NCBI RefSeq assembly: GCF_000230695.2
Contig: NC_020541.1
Location: 3,720,001 to 3,784,000 of the forward strand
Length of the DNA: 64,000 nt
DNA from: Rhodanobacter denitrificans
GTDB lineage: Bacteria > Pseudomonadota > Gammaproteobacteria > Xanthomonadales > Rhodanobacteraceae
Reading direction: 5' to 3'
Below, in pieces: positions 56,127 to 64,000 of the stretch (position 1 is its first letter; each line of letters starts with the position of its first letter). The notes under the pieces are model-generated. The model saw nothing but the letters and a program-made list of their open reading frames with translations, searched no databases and was not told where the DNA came from. The position numbers and the translations under genes are program-made.

Positions 56127-56759
56127 TCATTCGCGCTCGCCCAGCGGCAGCACGCTCTGCTGCAGCTCGATGCGGCCGTGGCCAGCGCTGATCTTCTTGA
56201 ACTCGGCGCGGCTCACCGAGACATAGCGTTCGTTGCCGCCGATCTCAACCTGCGGGCCGTCGGTGACCGCGCGGCCATGCTCGTCCACGCGCACCACCAT
56301 GGTCGCCTTGCTGCCGGTATGGCAGATCGTCTTGATTTCCTGCAGCTCGTCGGCCCAGGCCAGCAGGTAGCGGCTGCCCTCGAACAGCTCGCCACGGAAG
56401 TCGGTGCGCAGGCCGTAGGCCAGCACCGGGATGTGCAGCTTGTCGACCACGTCGCTGGCCTGCCACACCTGCGCCCTGGCCAGAAACTGCGCCTCGTCGA
56501 CGAACACGCAGTGCAGCGGGCCGTGCGCGGCGATGTCGGCCTCGACCAGCGCCAGCAGATCCTCGTCACCGGCGAAGCGGCGCGCGTTCGCCTTGAGGCC
56601 GATGCGCGAGGCGACCACGCCTGCGCCGAAGCGGTCGTCCAGCGCCGGGGTGAGGATCAGCGTGCGCATGCCGCGCTCGTGATAGTTGTACGCGCTCTGC
56701 AGCAGCGTGGTGGTCTTGCCGGCGTTCATCGCCGAGTAATAGAAGTAGAGCTTGGCCAT
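56127..56759 (-). CDS. tdk: thymidine kinase, zinc site degenerate
   Basis: A 210-residue type II thymidine kinase of the pyrimidine salvage route. Walker [11 protein letters not shown] is at about 9-18, the DEAQF motif is in [10 protein letters not shown], and the lasso region YVSVSRAEF closes the active site. Related enzymes carry paired zinc cysteines in this region; here ICHTGSKA and SVSRAEF keep only one, so the zinc site is lost or altered. From memory the Xanthomonas enzyme looks the same, so this is lineage-wide rather than a local mutation. Confidence 0.93.
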   Translation of the reverse strand: MAKLYFYYSAMNAGKTTTLLQSAYNYHERGMRTLILTPALDDRFGAGVVASRIGLKANARRFAGDEDLLALVEADIAAHGPLHCVFVDEAQFLARAQVWQASDVVDKLHIPVLAYGLRTDFRGELFEGSRYLLAWADELQEIKTICHTGSKATMVVRVDEHGRAVTDGPQVEIGGNERYVSVSRAEFKKISAGHGRIELQQSVLPLGERE

Positions 56760-56766
56760 TGGGAGC

Positions 56767-56801
56767 CGGGATTCGGGATTCGGGATTCGGGATTCGGGAC
56801 T
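56767..56801. repeat. heptanucleotide tandem repeat (CGGGATT)
   Basis: Four exact CGGGATT units followed by a fifth, CGGGACT. A related A/T-diverged block of TTCCTATTCCC-type units lies at 56874-56906 on the other strand. The 138-base tdk-halogenase gap consists largely of these repeats; such arrays are typical of Xanthomonadales intergenic DNA. Confidence 0.9.
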
Positions 56802-56897
56802 GGCAAGAGCGGCGCTGCGGCCAAGCCATGCTCCCAGTTTCTCACAGGCACCCGGTCGCGAGAGCTGCCGCTCTTCCTATTCCCTGTTTCCTGCTCC

Positions 56898-58208
56898 CTA
56901 TTCCCCGCCCAAAGGCGCGCGCGCCTGGGCCAGCCGATAACGGCGCTCGGCACGGCTGCGGCGCCAGTCGCGCAGGTACAGGATCGCGTACACCAGCTTG
57001 AACAGCTGCAGCCGCCACAGCACCTTCGGCGTATCGAACAGGTCGCCGGCCAGCATCGAGATCACCGCCTGCTCCAGCTGCCAGGTGTTGCGCGGCGAGC
57101 GCAGCATCTGCCGCATTACCGGCGCGTTGAAGCGGTGGATGAAGAACGCGAAGCGCGCCATACCCCTGCGCTGGCGCCGCTCCAGCCGGCGCAGCAGGGC
57201 CCGTTCGCGCCGCGGTTCGCGCAGCGCCGCATCGACCACGTCGGCCACCCGCTCCGCGCCGTCCATCGCCAGGTACACGCCGGAGGAAAACACCGGGTCG
57301 AGGAAGGCGAACGCATCGCCCACCAGCACCCAACCCGCTCCGCCCATGCGGCTCGCGTCGTAGGAGTAGTTGCCGGTGACATGCACTTCGTCGCCGATCA
57401 GCCTGGCCCGCTCGACGCGCTGCCACAGCGCCGGGTTGAGCCGCAGCGTGTCGAGCAGGAACTCCAGCGTGCGGCCCTTGCGCTGCTTGAGGTAATCCGG
57501 CCGGCACACCGCGCCCACGCTCATCACGCCGTCGGGCAGCGGGATCATCCACATCCAGCCGTGCGCGAAGCGGTAGATGCTGACGTTGCCGGCGTCCTCG
57601 CCATCGCGGCGGCCGGCGCCGCGGAAGTGGCCGAAGATCGCCGCGCTCTGATGCTGGCGGCTGCGGCGCCGCAACTTCATCTTCGTCGCCAGCAGCGCAT
57701 CGCGGCCGCTGGCGTCCACCACGTAGCGCGCGCGGATCGCGTAGTCGTAGCCGTCGTCGGTGTGCACGTCCAGCCGGCTCTCGCGTGGGCCGCGCTGCTC
57801 CACCTGCAGCACCTCGTGCCCCTCGCGCGCCTCGGCGCCGCACTCGCGCGCATGCTGGTACAGCATGCGGTCGAAATCCTGCCGCCACACCTGGTACGCA
57901 TGCGGCGGGCTCTGCCCGATCGCGCGGGCGAACGCGTAGACGTTGTAGCCGCGCGCGTCGTCGGTCTCGAAATCCGCGCCGCGCTTGAACACGCCGAGCG
58001 CGCGCACCTTGTCCAGCACGCCCAGCCGCTCGAACACCGGCAGGTTCATCGGCAGCAGCGACTCGCCGATATGGAAGCGCGGGTGGTGCGCCTTCTCCAG
58101 CGCGATCACCTTGTAGCCGCGGCGCGCCAGCAGGGCGGCCGCGGTGCTGCCGCCGGGGCCGCCGCCGATCACCGCCACGTCGCACTGCTCGATTTCCGGT
58201 TCCGCCAT
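56898..58208 (-). CDS. flavin-dependent halogenase-like oxidoreductase
   Basis: A 436-residue FAD protein. The dinucleotide fold VIGGGPGGSTAA is at 13-24, a catalytic-type lysine in VFKRGADF (Lys75), and the halogenase-associated WxWxIP motif as WMWMIP at 218-223. FAD-contact GDAFAFLDPVFSSGVYLA follows. The combination fits the variant (phenolic/pyrrole-type) flavin halogenases better than simple monooxygenases, but halogenation is not proven. No carrier protein, flavin reductase or biosynthetic cluster is adjacent. The stop TAG lies inside a repeat block, which may have shaped the C-terminus. Confidence 0.75.
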   Translation of the reverse strand: MAEPEIEQCDVAVIGGGPGGSTAAALLARRGYKVIALEKAHHPRFHIGESLLPMNLPVFERLGVLDKVRALGVFKRGADFETDDARGYNVYAFARAIGQSPPHAYQVWRQDFDRMLYQHARECGAEAREGHEVLQVEQRGPRESRLDVHTDDGYDYAIRARYVVDASGRDALLATKMKLRRRSRQHQSAAIFGHFRGAGRRDGEDAGNVSIYRFAHGWMWMIPLPDGVMSVGAVCRPDYLKQRKGRTLEFLLDTLRLNPALWQRVERARLIGDEVHVTGNYSYDASRMGGAGWVLVGDAFAFLDPVFSSGVYLAMDGAERVADVVDAALREPRRERALLRRLERRQRRGMARFAFFIHRFNAPVMRQMLRSPRNTWQLEQAVISMLAGDLFDTPKVLWRLQLFKLVYAILYLRDWRRSRAERRYRLAQARAPLGGE

Positions 58209-58312
58209 GCCGTTCCTCGCTGGCTGTCGTGCGGCCGATTATGGCCGAAGCCGGCGGGTGCGCCAGCAGCGCTCTGTTACCATCGGCCGCCGCCTCACGC
58301 CTCACTCGGTCC

Positions 58313-60295
58313 ATGCTCAATCCACAACAACTGGCCGCCGTCGAACACTGCGACAGCCCGCTGCTGGTGCTGGCCGGCGCCGGTTCCGGCAAGACCAGCG
58401 TGATCACCCAGAAGATCGCCTACCTGATCCAGCGCCGCAAGCTGGCGCCGTCGAAGATCGCCGCGATCACCTTCACCAACAAGGCCGCGCGCGAGATGCG
58501 CGAGCGCGTGGCGAAGCTGGTCAGCAGCGAGGACGCGGCCGCGCTCACGGTGAGCACGTTCCACGCGCTGGGGCTGAAATTCCTGCAGATCGAACACGCC
58601 CGCGCCGGCCTGCGCCGCGGCTTCTCGGTGCTGGATGCGGACGACAGCGGCGGCATCGTCAAGGAGCTGGCGCCGAAAGGGATCAAGAACGACGCGCTGT
58701 TCGGCCTGCGCAACCTGCTCAGCCGCGCCAAGAACGGCGGGCTGTCGCCGGAGGAGGCGCTGGCCGCCGCGCGCAGCCCGCGCGAACTCGAAGCGGCGAC
58801 CATCTACGACCTGTACCAGCAGCGCCTGGCCGCGTTCAACGCGGTGGATTTCGACGACCTGATCCGGCTGCCGCTGCGCACCCTGGAAAGCGACGCCGAA
58901 TGCCGCGACGCCTGGCGCGAGCGCCTGCGCTACCTGCTGGTGGACGAGTACCAGGACACCAACGACGCGCAGTACCGCCTGCTGAAGGTGCTGACCGGCG
59001 AGCGCGGCGGGATCACCTGCGTGGGCGACGACGACCAGAGCATCTACGCCTGGCGCGGCGCCAATCCCGAGAACATCGACCAACTCGGCCGCGACTGGCC
59101 GAACCTGCGCGTGATCAAGCTGGAACAGAACTACCGCTGCGGGCGGCGCATCCTGCGCGCGGCGAACGCGCTGATCGCCAACAACCCGCACAGCCACGAA
59201 AAGAAGCTGTGGAGCGAGCACCCGGAAGGCGCGCCGATCCGCGTGCTGGAATGCAAGGAGGCCGAGCACGAGGCCGAACGCATTGCCGCGATCGCCACCA
59301 CGCTGGCCGAGAAGCACAAGGCGCGCTGGGACGACATGGCGATCCTGTACCGCGGCAACTTCCAAGCGCGGCCGCTGGAGAAGGCGCTGCGCCTGGCGCG
59401 GATTCCGTACCACCTCACCGGTGCGCTTTCCTTCCTCGACCGCGCCGAGGTGAAGGACCTGCTCTGCTACCTGCGCCTGCTGACCAACCCCAGCGACGAC
59501 GCCGCGTTCCTGCGCGTGGTCAACGTGCCGAAGCGCGAGATCGGCGCGACCACGCTGGAGAAGCTGGGCCAGCTCGCGCAGTCGCGCCACTCGTCCCTGC
59601 TCGACGCCACCCGCAGCGACGGCGTGCTGCGCCAGCTCACCCCGCGCCCGGCCGCCGCGCTGGCGTCATTCGCCAATCTGCTGGACGAACTGCGCAGCGC
59701 CTCGCTGCATGAAAGCGCCGCCGACCTGGTCGAGCTGATCCTGAAACGCACCGGCTACGCCGCGCAGATCGCCGCCGGCACGCCCGACGCCAGCGTGCGC
59801 GAGCGCAAGCTGGGCAACCTGCAGGAATTGGCCGACTGGTTCCGCGCGATGCAGAAAGGCGGCAACACGGCCGGCGACCTCGCCTCGCAGCTGGCCCTGC
59901 TCAGCCACGCCGACCGCGACGAGCCGGGGAATGCCGTGCGCATGATGACCCTGCACTCGGCCAAGGGTCTGGAGTTCCGTTTCGTCTTCATCGTCGGCTG
60001 CGAGGACGGCACGCTGCCGCATGAGGGCGCGCTGGACGAAGGCCGCGTCGACGAGGAACGCCGGCTGATGTACGTCGGCATCACCCGCGCCAAGGAACTG
60101 CTGACGCTGTCCTGGTCGGCGCAGACCAAGCGCTACGGCGACATCCACCGCAACCAGCCCAGCCGTTTCCTGCACGAGCTGCCACAGGCCGACCTGCACT
60201 GGCAGGGCAAGGACCCCGAAGCGGACAAGGAAGTGACCCGCGAGACCGCCGAGTCGCACATGGCGCGGATCAAGGCGATGCTGGCCGGCGGCTGA
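58313..60295 (+). CDS. rep: ATP-dependent DNA helicase Rep
   Basis: A 660-residue superfamily 1 helicase. Walker A AGAGSGKT is at 21-28; ITFTNKAAREM, VDEYQDTN, GDDDQSIYAWRGA, QNYRC and LHSAKGLEF mark motifs Ia to V. The opening MLNPQQLAAVEHC and overall length match Rep rather than UvrD or PcrA. Rep helps forks pass protein barriers. The start at 58313 was chosen because Rep begins at this point; an earlier frame start adds 28 poorly conserved residues. It is divergent from the halogenase-like gene. Confidence 0.93.
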   Translation: MLNPQQLAAVEHCDSPLLVLAGAGSGKTSVITQKIAYLIQRRKLAPSKIAAITFTNKAAREMRERVAKLVSSEDAAALTVSTFHALGLKFLQIEHARAGLRRGFSVLDADDSGGIVKELAPKGIKNDALFGLRNLLSRAKNGGLSPEEALAAARSPRELEAATIYDLYQQRLAAFNAVDFDDLIRLPLRTLESDAECRDAWRERLRYLLVDEYQDTNDAQYRLLKVLTGERGGITCVGDDDQSIYAWRGANPENIDQLGRDWPNLRVIKLEQNYRCGRRILRAANALIANNPHSHEKKLWSEHPEGAPIRVLECKEAEHEAERIAAIATTLAEKHKARWDDMAILYRGNFQARPLEKALRLARIPYHLTGALSFLDRAEVKDLLCYLRLLTNPSDDAAFLRVVNVPKREIGATTLEKLGQLAQSRHSSLLDATRSDGVLRQLTPRPAAALASFANLLDELRSASLHESAADLVELILKRTGYAAQIAAGTPDASVRERKLGNLQELADWFRAMQKGGNTAGDLASQLALLSHADRDEPGNAVRMMTLHSAKGLEFRFVFIVGCEDGTLPHEGALDEGRVDEERRLMYVGITRAKELLTLSWSAQTKRYGDIHRNQPSRFLHELPQADLHWQGKDPEADKEVTRETAESHMARIKAMLAGG

Positions 60296-60353
60296 TGGGC
60301 GCGGGATTCGGGAAAGCGTCGCCCGCAAGCGGAGACCTGCAACCGATGCGCGC

Positions 60354-61385
60354 CTACAGCAGGCCCTCCGCTTCCAGCTCGCTCTTCAGATACGCGTAGT
60401 AGATCGGTGCGGCGATCACGCCGGGCAGGCCAAACACCGCTTCCATCAGCAACATGGCCACCAGCAGCTCCCACGCGCGGGCGCGGATCTGGGTGCCCAC
60501 GATGCGCGCGTTGAGGAAGTACTCGAGCTTGTGGATCAGCACCAGGAACACCAGCGCGGCGATACCCACCCCCAGCGACACCGACAACCCGGCCACGGCG
60601 ATCGCGGTGTTGGAGATCAGGTTGCCGAGCACCGGCAGCAGGCCGGCCACGAAGGTCGCCACCACCAGGGTCTTGGCCAGCGGCACGTGGATGCCCATCA
60701 GCGGCAGCACGCCGAGCAGGAAGATCGCGGTGAACAGGGTGTTGATCAGCGAGATCTTGACCTGCGCGAACACGATGTTGTGGAACGCCTCCGCCAGCCG
60801 CCGGCAGCGCAGGCTCAGCATGGCCGCCAGCGGCCCCATCTGGTGCGCCGGGCGGGTGCGGCTGAGTGCCACGATCGCGCCCAGCACCAGGCCGATGATG
60901 ATGTGCACGAACACCCGCACCGCGCCCTTGCCGGCCAGCTGCAGGGTGGCCGCGTGCTTGCGCGCCAGTTCGATCGCGCCCACGCGCAGGTCGTCGACGC
61001 TGTCCGGCAGGTTGTTGACCAGGATCGGCGGCAACTGCTGGCGCGCCTTCTCCACCAGCGGCATCAGTTGCTGCTGCCACAGCAGCTGCGGATTGCCGAT
61101 CTCGGCGTGGAACAGGCTGATCGCACCGAGGATCAGCAGGATCAGCAGACCCACCACCACCGCGCCCAGCAGCGCCACCACCACTACCCGCGCGCGGTCG
61201 CCGGAAATGCGCCGGCCGAGCAGCGGCACCATCGTCTGCACCAGCTCGAACACCAGCAGGCCGGCCAGCAGCGCCGGCAGCAGGTGGATCTCCACGACCA
61301 GCAGCAAGGTGGCGCCCGCCAGCAGGTAACTCGCGTAGCGGACGACCGCCGAAGGCGGACGCAGGGCGGGCAGGCTGGAGTCCAT
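60354..61385 (-). CDS. AI-2E family transporter
   Basis: A 343-residue membrane protein of the AI-2E (TqsA/PerM-like) family with about seven helices and a large central region. The conserved stretch ending GLLPVLGNLISNTAIAVAG, in the second half, is the family landmark. Members export or conduct small ions and signalling molecules; few substrates are known, and AI-2 export is a historical label. It lies divergent from the phosphatase gene. Confidence 0.85.
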   Translation of the reverse strand: MDSSLPALRPPSAVVRYASYLLAGATLLLVVEIHLLPALLAGLLVFELVQTMVPLLGRRISGDRARVVVVALLGAVVVGLLILLILGAISLFHAEIGNPQLLWQQQLMPLVEKARQQLPPILVNNLPDSVDDLRVGAIELARKHAATLQLAGKGAVRVFVHIIIGLVLGAIVALSRTRPAHQMGPLAAMLSLRCRRLAEAFHNIVFAQVKISLINTLFTAIFLLGVLPLMGIHVPLAKTLVVATFVAGLLPVLGNLISNTAIAVAGLSVSLGVGIAALVFLVLIHKLEYFLNARIVGTQIRARAWELLVAMLLMEAVFGLPGVIAAPIYYAYLKSELEAEGLL

Positions 61386-61514
61386 GCGAGACGAAACCGT
61401 GGGGAGCGGGAGTGCCAGTCTGTCAGCAGCCCGCCATGGCTGCCAGCCCTGCCACGGGGCTGTCGTAAACTGCGTTCATTGTTTCGCTTCGCTTGTTTTC
61501 CAAGGAACGCCTTC

Positions 61515-62408
61515 ATGCGGCTTCGTCTTTCCACGTCCCTGCTCGCGCTCGCCCTGCTGGCCGGCTGCGCCGGCGCTCCCCGCCACCCTGCGGCCACGGC
61601 GACGCTCGCTGCGCCGGCCACGGCGGCAACCACGGTCGCCGCCAACGACAACCTCAACGCGGTGGCGTGGAGCCAGACCGCGATCGAGCACGACCTGATC
61701 TACCTGCAGACTTACCGCGACGCCCAGGCGCGCCTGCTCGCCGCCATGAAGGACCGCCACTGGGACGCGCTGGCCAAGGATGAGCGCGTGGCGCCGGCCG
61801 GCGGCCTCCAGCCGGCGGTGGTGCTGGACATCGACGAAACCGTGCTGGACAACTCGCCGTACCAGGCGCGCCTGGTGCGCAGCGGCGGCGAATACAACGA
61901 GGCGGACTGGGCCGAATGGTGCCGGCAGGGAAGCGCGCGCGCGCTTCCCGGCGTGGTCGAGTTCACCCAGTTCGCCGCGAAGCACGGCATCGCCGTGCTC
62001 TACGTGTCCAACCGCGCCAAGGACCTGGACCAGGTCACCCTGGCCAACCTGCGCAAGGTGGGCCTGCCGGTCTTCGGCCCGCAGGCGTTCCTCGGCCTGG
62101 GCACCTTTGTCGAAGGCTGCGAGCAGGTCGGCACCGAGAAGGGCTGCCGGCGCCAGCTGATCAGCCGCAAGTACCGCGTGCTGATGCAGTTTGGTGACCA
62201 GATCGGCGACTTCGTGACGGTGCTGGCGAACAACGCCGCCGGTCGCCAGCGGGCGATGGTGCCGTACATGAACTGGATCGGCTCGCGCTGGTTCGTGTTG
62301 CCGAATGCAACCTACGGTTCGTGGGAGCCGGCGCTGTTCAACAACGACTGGAGCGCGCCGCCGGAGCAGCGGCGCCGGCAGAAAATCGATGCGCTACGCT
62401 ACGAGTAG
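61515..62408 (+). CDS. class C-type acid phosphatase lipoprotein (e(P4)-like)
   Basis: A 297-residue lipoprotein (lipobox ALLAGC, Cys18) of the HAD acid phosphatase group. The nucleophile motif VVLDIDETVLDN has Asp105 and Asp107; YVSNR carries the motif II threonine/serine equivalent, and GDQIGDF the metal ligand. Related proteins such as Haemophilus e(P4) hydrolyse nucleotides outside the cytoplasm, for example for NAD salvage. The ATG at 61515 follows AAGGAA. The C-terminal NATYGSWEPALF is also family-typical. Confidence 0.88.
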   Translation: MRLRLSTSLLALALLAGCAGAPRHPAATATLAAPATAATTVAANDNLNAVAWSQTAIEHDLIYLQTYRDAQARLLAAMKDRHWDALAKDERVAPAGGLQPAVVLDIDETVLDNSPYQARLVRSGGEYNEADWAEWCRQGSARALPGVVEFTQFAAKHGIAVLYVSNRAKDLDQVTLANLRKVGLPVFGPQAFLGLGTFVEGCEQVGTEKGCRRQLISRKYRVLMQFGDQIGDFVTVLANNAAGRQRAMVPYMNWIGSRWFVLPNATYGSWEPALFNNDWSAPPEQRRRQKIDALRYE

Positions 62409-62425
62409 AAAATAGTGATTATAAA

Positions 62426-62587
62426 CAATACTTTATAATACAAAAGAAAAGTATTGCCTCAGCTTTAACGAGCAAGTAATATTTCGTCCGCCAACACCTG
62501 CTGACCAGATCTTTCGCAGGCAAGGCCATTTCCCTTCCGGCTCTGCCGGATTTCCCCGCGAGGCCAACGCCCGCGGGGTTTTCTTTT
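62426..62587 (+). ncRNA. candidate small RNA with promoter and terminator
   Basis: An AT-rich patch contains a perfect TATAAT (62434-62439), and a strong intrinsic terminator lies at 62554-62587 (CCCCGCG stem, then TTTTCTTTT). Together they would give a transcript of about 140 bases starting near 62446. A 9-bp inverted repeat (CAATACTTT/AAAGTATTG, 62426-62456) overlaps the -10 region. No -35 is clear, and the terminator may simply serve the upstream phosphatase. No coding frame of note is seen; the gap 62409-62704 otherwise has nothing. Confidence 0.35.
62554..62587 (+). terminator. intrinsic terminator downstream of the phosphatase
   Basis: CCCCGCG (62554-62560) pairs with CGCGGGG (62572-62578) across an 11-base loop, followed by TTTTCTTTT. 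The stem is seven G/C pairs. Confidence 0.75.
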
Positions 62588-62704
62588 CCGGCCTCGCGAA
62601 AACTTGCGCCGCGCCCTTGTTTCGCCGCCGCCGCGGCCCTTACCCTGCGCGCTCACCCGCCCCGTGGCGCCTCCCCCGCCACCGCCTGCCGCGAGACCCC
62701 GCCG

Positions 62705-63631
62705 ATGCGCCTGCCCTTCCTTCGCCACGCGATGCCGATGCTGCTTGCCGCGCTGCTGCTGGGCGCCTGCCACGGCAAGGACGAGGCGGCGCAAGCCGGC
62801 GGCAGCACGCCGCAAGCGGCGCTGCAGGCCTCGATCGACCTGCTCAAGGCCGGCGACTTCGACCGGCTGTGGAAGCACGCGCTGCCGCCGGCCGACTACG
62901 CCAACCTGCGCGCCGACTGGAGCCTGCAGCAGCGCGACGCGCGGCCGATCAGCGCCGCGGATCGCGCCCGTTTCCACGAGGCGATGCAAAAGCTCGGCGG
63001 GCCGGACGCGGCGGCCAGGCTTTACGCCGAGCTGCAGCCGAAGCTGGCCGCGATGGAACAGCAGTACAAGGACCAGTTGCCGATGCTGGTCAGCGTGGGC
63101 GAGGCCATGCTGAAGAGCGCCGTCGCGCAGAGCCGCACCCTCAGCGAAGCGCGGAAGACCCAGGCCGACGGCGTGCTCGACGTCATGCTGCCGTGGGTCC
63201 GGCAGACGCCGTGGTTCGACCAGGCCCGGGCGCAGCAGGCGGTCGGCGTGGCGGTGGCGACCGCGCGCCAGCTGGACCTGAAAGACCCCGACCAGCTGCA
63301 CGCGATGGATTTCGACGCGACCATGGGCAAGTACGCCGTCGCCTGGGGCGGCCTCAAGCGCCTGCTGGCGATCTACGGCCTGTCGGTGGACGACACGCTG
63401 GACTCGGTCAAGCTCACCCCGCTGTCCAACGACAACGGCCATGCCGTGGTGAAGATCGACTACACCCTGCTCGGCAGGCCGCTGTCGACCGAAGCGACCC
63501 TGGTGCAGGAGAACGGCCGCTGGTACAGCGAGGACCTGCTGCAGAACGCGCGCCAGTCGCACCGACAGCTGCAGCAGGCGGCCACCGCCAGTGCGCCCGC
63601 CAGCGCCGGCAGCGCCGTAACGAAAGACTGA
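62705..63631 (+). CDS. lipoprotein of unknown function
   Basis: A 308-residue lipoprotein (lipobox LLLGAC, Cys22) with a largely helical mature part (about 35-215) and a beta-rich end (about 225-290, VVKIDYTLLG...NGRWYSEDLL) resembling DUF4878 or NTF2-like secreted domains. The ATG at 62705 precedes a typical signal. It stands between the phosphatase and plsB in the same direction. No enzyme motif is visible. Confidence 0.8.
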   Translation: MRLPFLRHAMPMLLAALLLGACHGKDEAAQAGGSTPQAALQASIDLLKAGDFDRLWKHALPPADYANLRADWSLQQRDARPISAADRARFHEAMQKLGGPDAAARLYAELQPKLAAMEQQYKDQLPMLVSVGEAMLKSAVAQSRTLSEARKTQADGVLDVMLPWVRQTPWFDQARAQQAVGVAVATARQLDLKDPDQLHAMDFDATMGKYAVAWGGLKRLLAIYGLSVDDTLDSVKLTPLSNDNGHAVVKIDYTLLGRPLSTEATLVQENGRWYSEDLLQNARQSHRQLQQAATASAPASAGSAVTKD

Positions 63632-63644
63632 GCGACGCAGCCGT

Positions 63645-63650
63645 TAGAAT
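63645..63650 (+). promoter_or_regulatory. -10-like element directly upstream of plsB
   Basis: TAGAAT ends six bases before the ATG at 63657, so the message would begin at the start codon. A GGACGG in the gap could act as a ribosome binding site instead. No -35 is obvious. Confidence 0.35.
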
Positions 63651-63656
63651 GGACGG

Positions 63657-64000
63657 ATGCCCATGACTACCAACGCGGACTCCTCCGCCCGCCCCCGTGC
63701 CCCCTGGTGGTTCAACCTGGCCGGCCAGCTGCTGCAGCCCTGGGTGCGCATCCGCCGCGACCCGGCCGAGCCCGCGGCCCTGCTGCAGGCCGGCGTGCCG
63801 GTCTGCTACGTGATCGAGCGCGACGGCTTTTCCGACGCGCTGATCCTGCAGCGCGCCTGCCGCGAAGCCGGCCTGCCCAACCCGATGCGGCCGCTGGCCG
63901 GCACCCGCCGGCGGCGCTCGGTATTCGCGCTGGCGCGGCGCGACGGCAGCCTGCTCGGGCGCAACCGCAAGCGCAACCCGAACGAAGCGCTGCGGCAGCT
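63657..64000 (+). CDS. plsB: glycerol-3-phosphate acyltransferase PlsB, N-terminal part
   Basis: The first 114 codons of a protein running off the right edge. PVCYVIERDGFSDALILQRACREAG and LPNPMRPLAG are characteristic of the N-terminal region of PlsB (key residues given). PlsB adds the first acyl chain to glycerol-3-phosphate at the inner membrane, using glycerol-3-phosphate made by GpsA. The acyltransferase motifs (HxxxxD) lie beyond the window. The start is ATG at 63657; an ATG at 63663 is also in frame. Confidence 0.85.
   Translation, partial: MPMTTNADSSARPRAPWWFNLAGQLLQPWVRIRRDPAEPAALLQAGVPVCYVIERDGFSDALILQRACREAGLPNPMRPLAGTRRRRSVFALARRDGSLLGRNRKRNPNEALRQ

Noticed and set aside
60531..62408. 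A 625-residue frame suggesting a fusion upstream of the acid phosphatase.
   Set aside because: The first half is antisense to the AI-2E gene and is His/Gln/Arg-rich. The phosphatase has its own lipoprotein signal and ribosome binding site at 61515.

Overview
The window is about 64 kb of GC-rich (roughly two-thirds G+C) chromosomal DNA from a gammaproteobacterium of the order Xanthomonadales. The rhlB / trxA / rho cluster, a plant-type GshA, a thymidine kinase of the Xanthomonas type, a metal-site variant of HemB without the zinc cysteines, and dispersed GGGATTC-type repeats all point there; a Rhodanobacter- or Dyella-like member of the Rhodanobacteraceae is my inference. Coding density is high, most genes are housekeeping, and I see no tRNA, rRNA, IS element, prophage or CRISPR array.

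Layout. 1-6.8 kb: tail of an alpha/beta hydrolase, an M49-type metallopeptidase lipoprotein, a Tet-like MFS exporter coupled to a DUF1993 protein, a COG2509 flavoprotein and a FrnE-like DsbA protein. 6.9-14.7 kb: a large GAF/GGDEF/EAL signalling protein, dinG with a coupled HutD-like gene, NnrU, a small membrane protein, a DUF938 methyltransferase and a YchJ-like protein. 14.7-23.2 kb: ligB, an NRDE protein and the gltBD glutamate synthase operon. 23.5-30.7 kb: envC and a C-terminal processing protease, then rpoH, a dual-receiver response regulator coupled to ung, and ftsEX. 30.8-37.9 kb: rhlB divergent from trxA and rho, then gshA and pyrC. 37.9-39.4 kb: a short accessory patch made of two inverted repeat copies and a low-GC orphan gene. 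39.5-51 kb: hemB, glk, an exported thioredoxin-fold protein, a HAD phosphatase, a repeat lipoprotein, a SNF2 helicase, secB-gpsA, rpmBG and a fatty-acid desaturase. 51-55.3 kb: a Gld-like ABC cassette followed by mutM. 55.3-64 kb: an unknown protein, tdk, a flavin-dependent halogenase-like gene, rep, an AI-2E-type permease, a P4-like acid phosphatase, a lipoprotein and the start of plsB.

The genes share no single pathway, but several pairs are translationally coupled by ATGA/GTGA overlaps (MFS-DUF1993, dinG-hutD, gltB-gltD, response regulator-ung, ftsE-ftsX, and the ABC cassette). The most notable regulatory feature is a perfect CIRCE operator upstream of rpoH that overlaps a sigma-E-like promoter. 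This suggests that the HrcA repressor and envelope stress both feed into the heat-shock sigma factor. Other points of interest are the inverted repeat pair at about 38 kb, a possible small RNA at about 62.5 kb, a long N/Q/G-rich extension on Rho, and an orphan halogenase-like flavoprotein.
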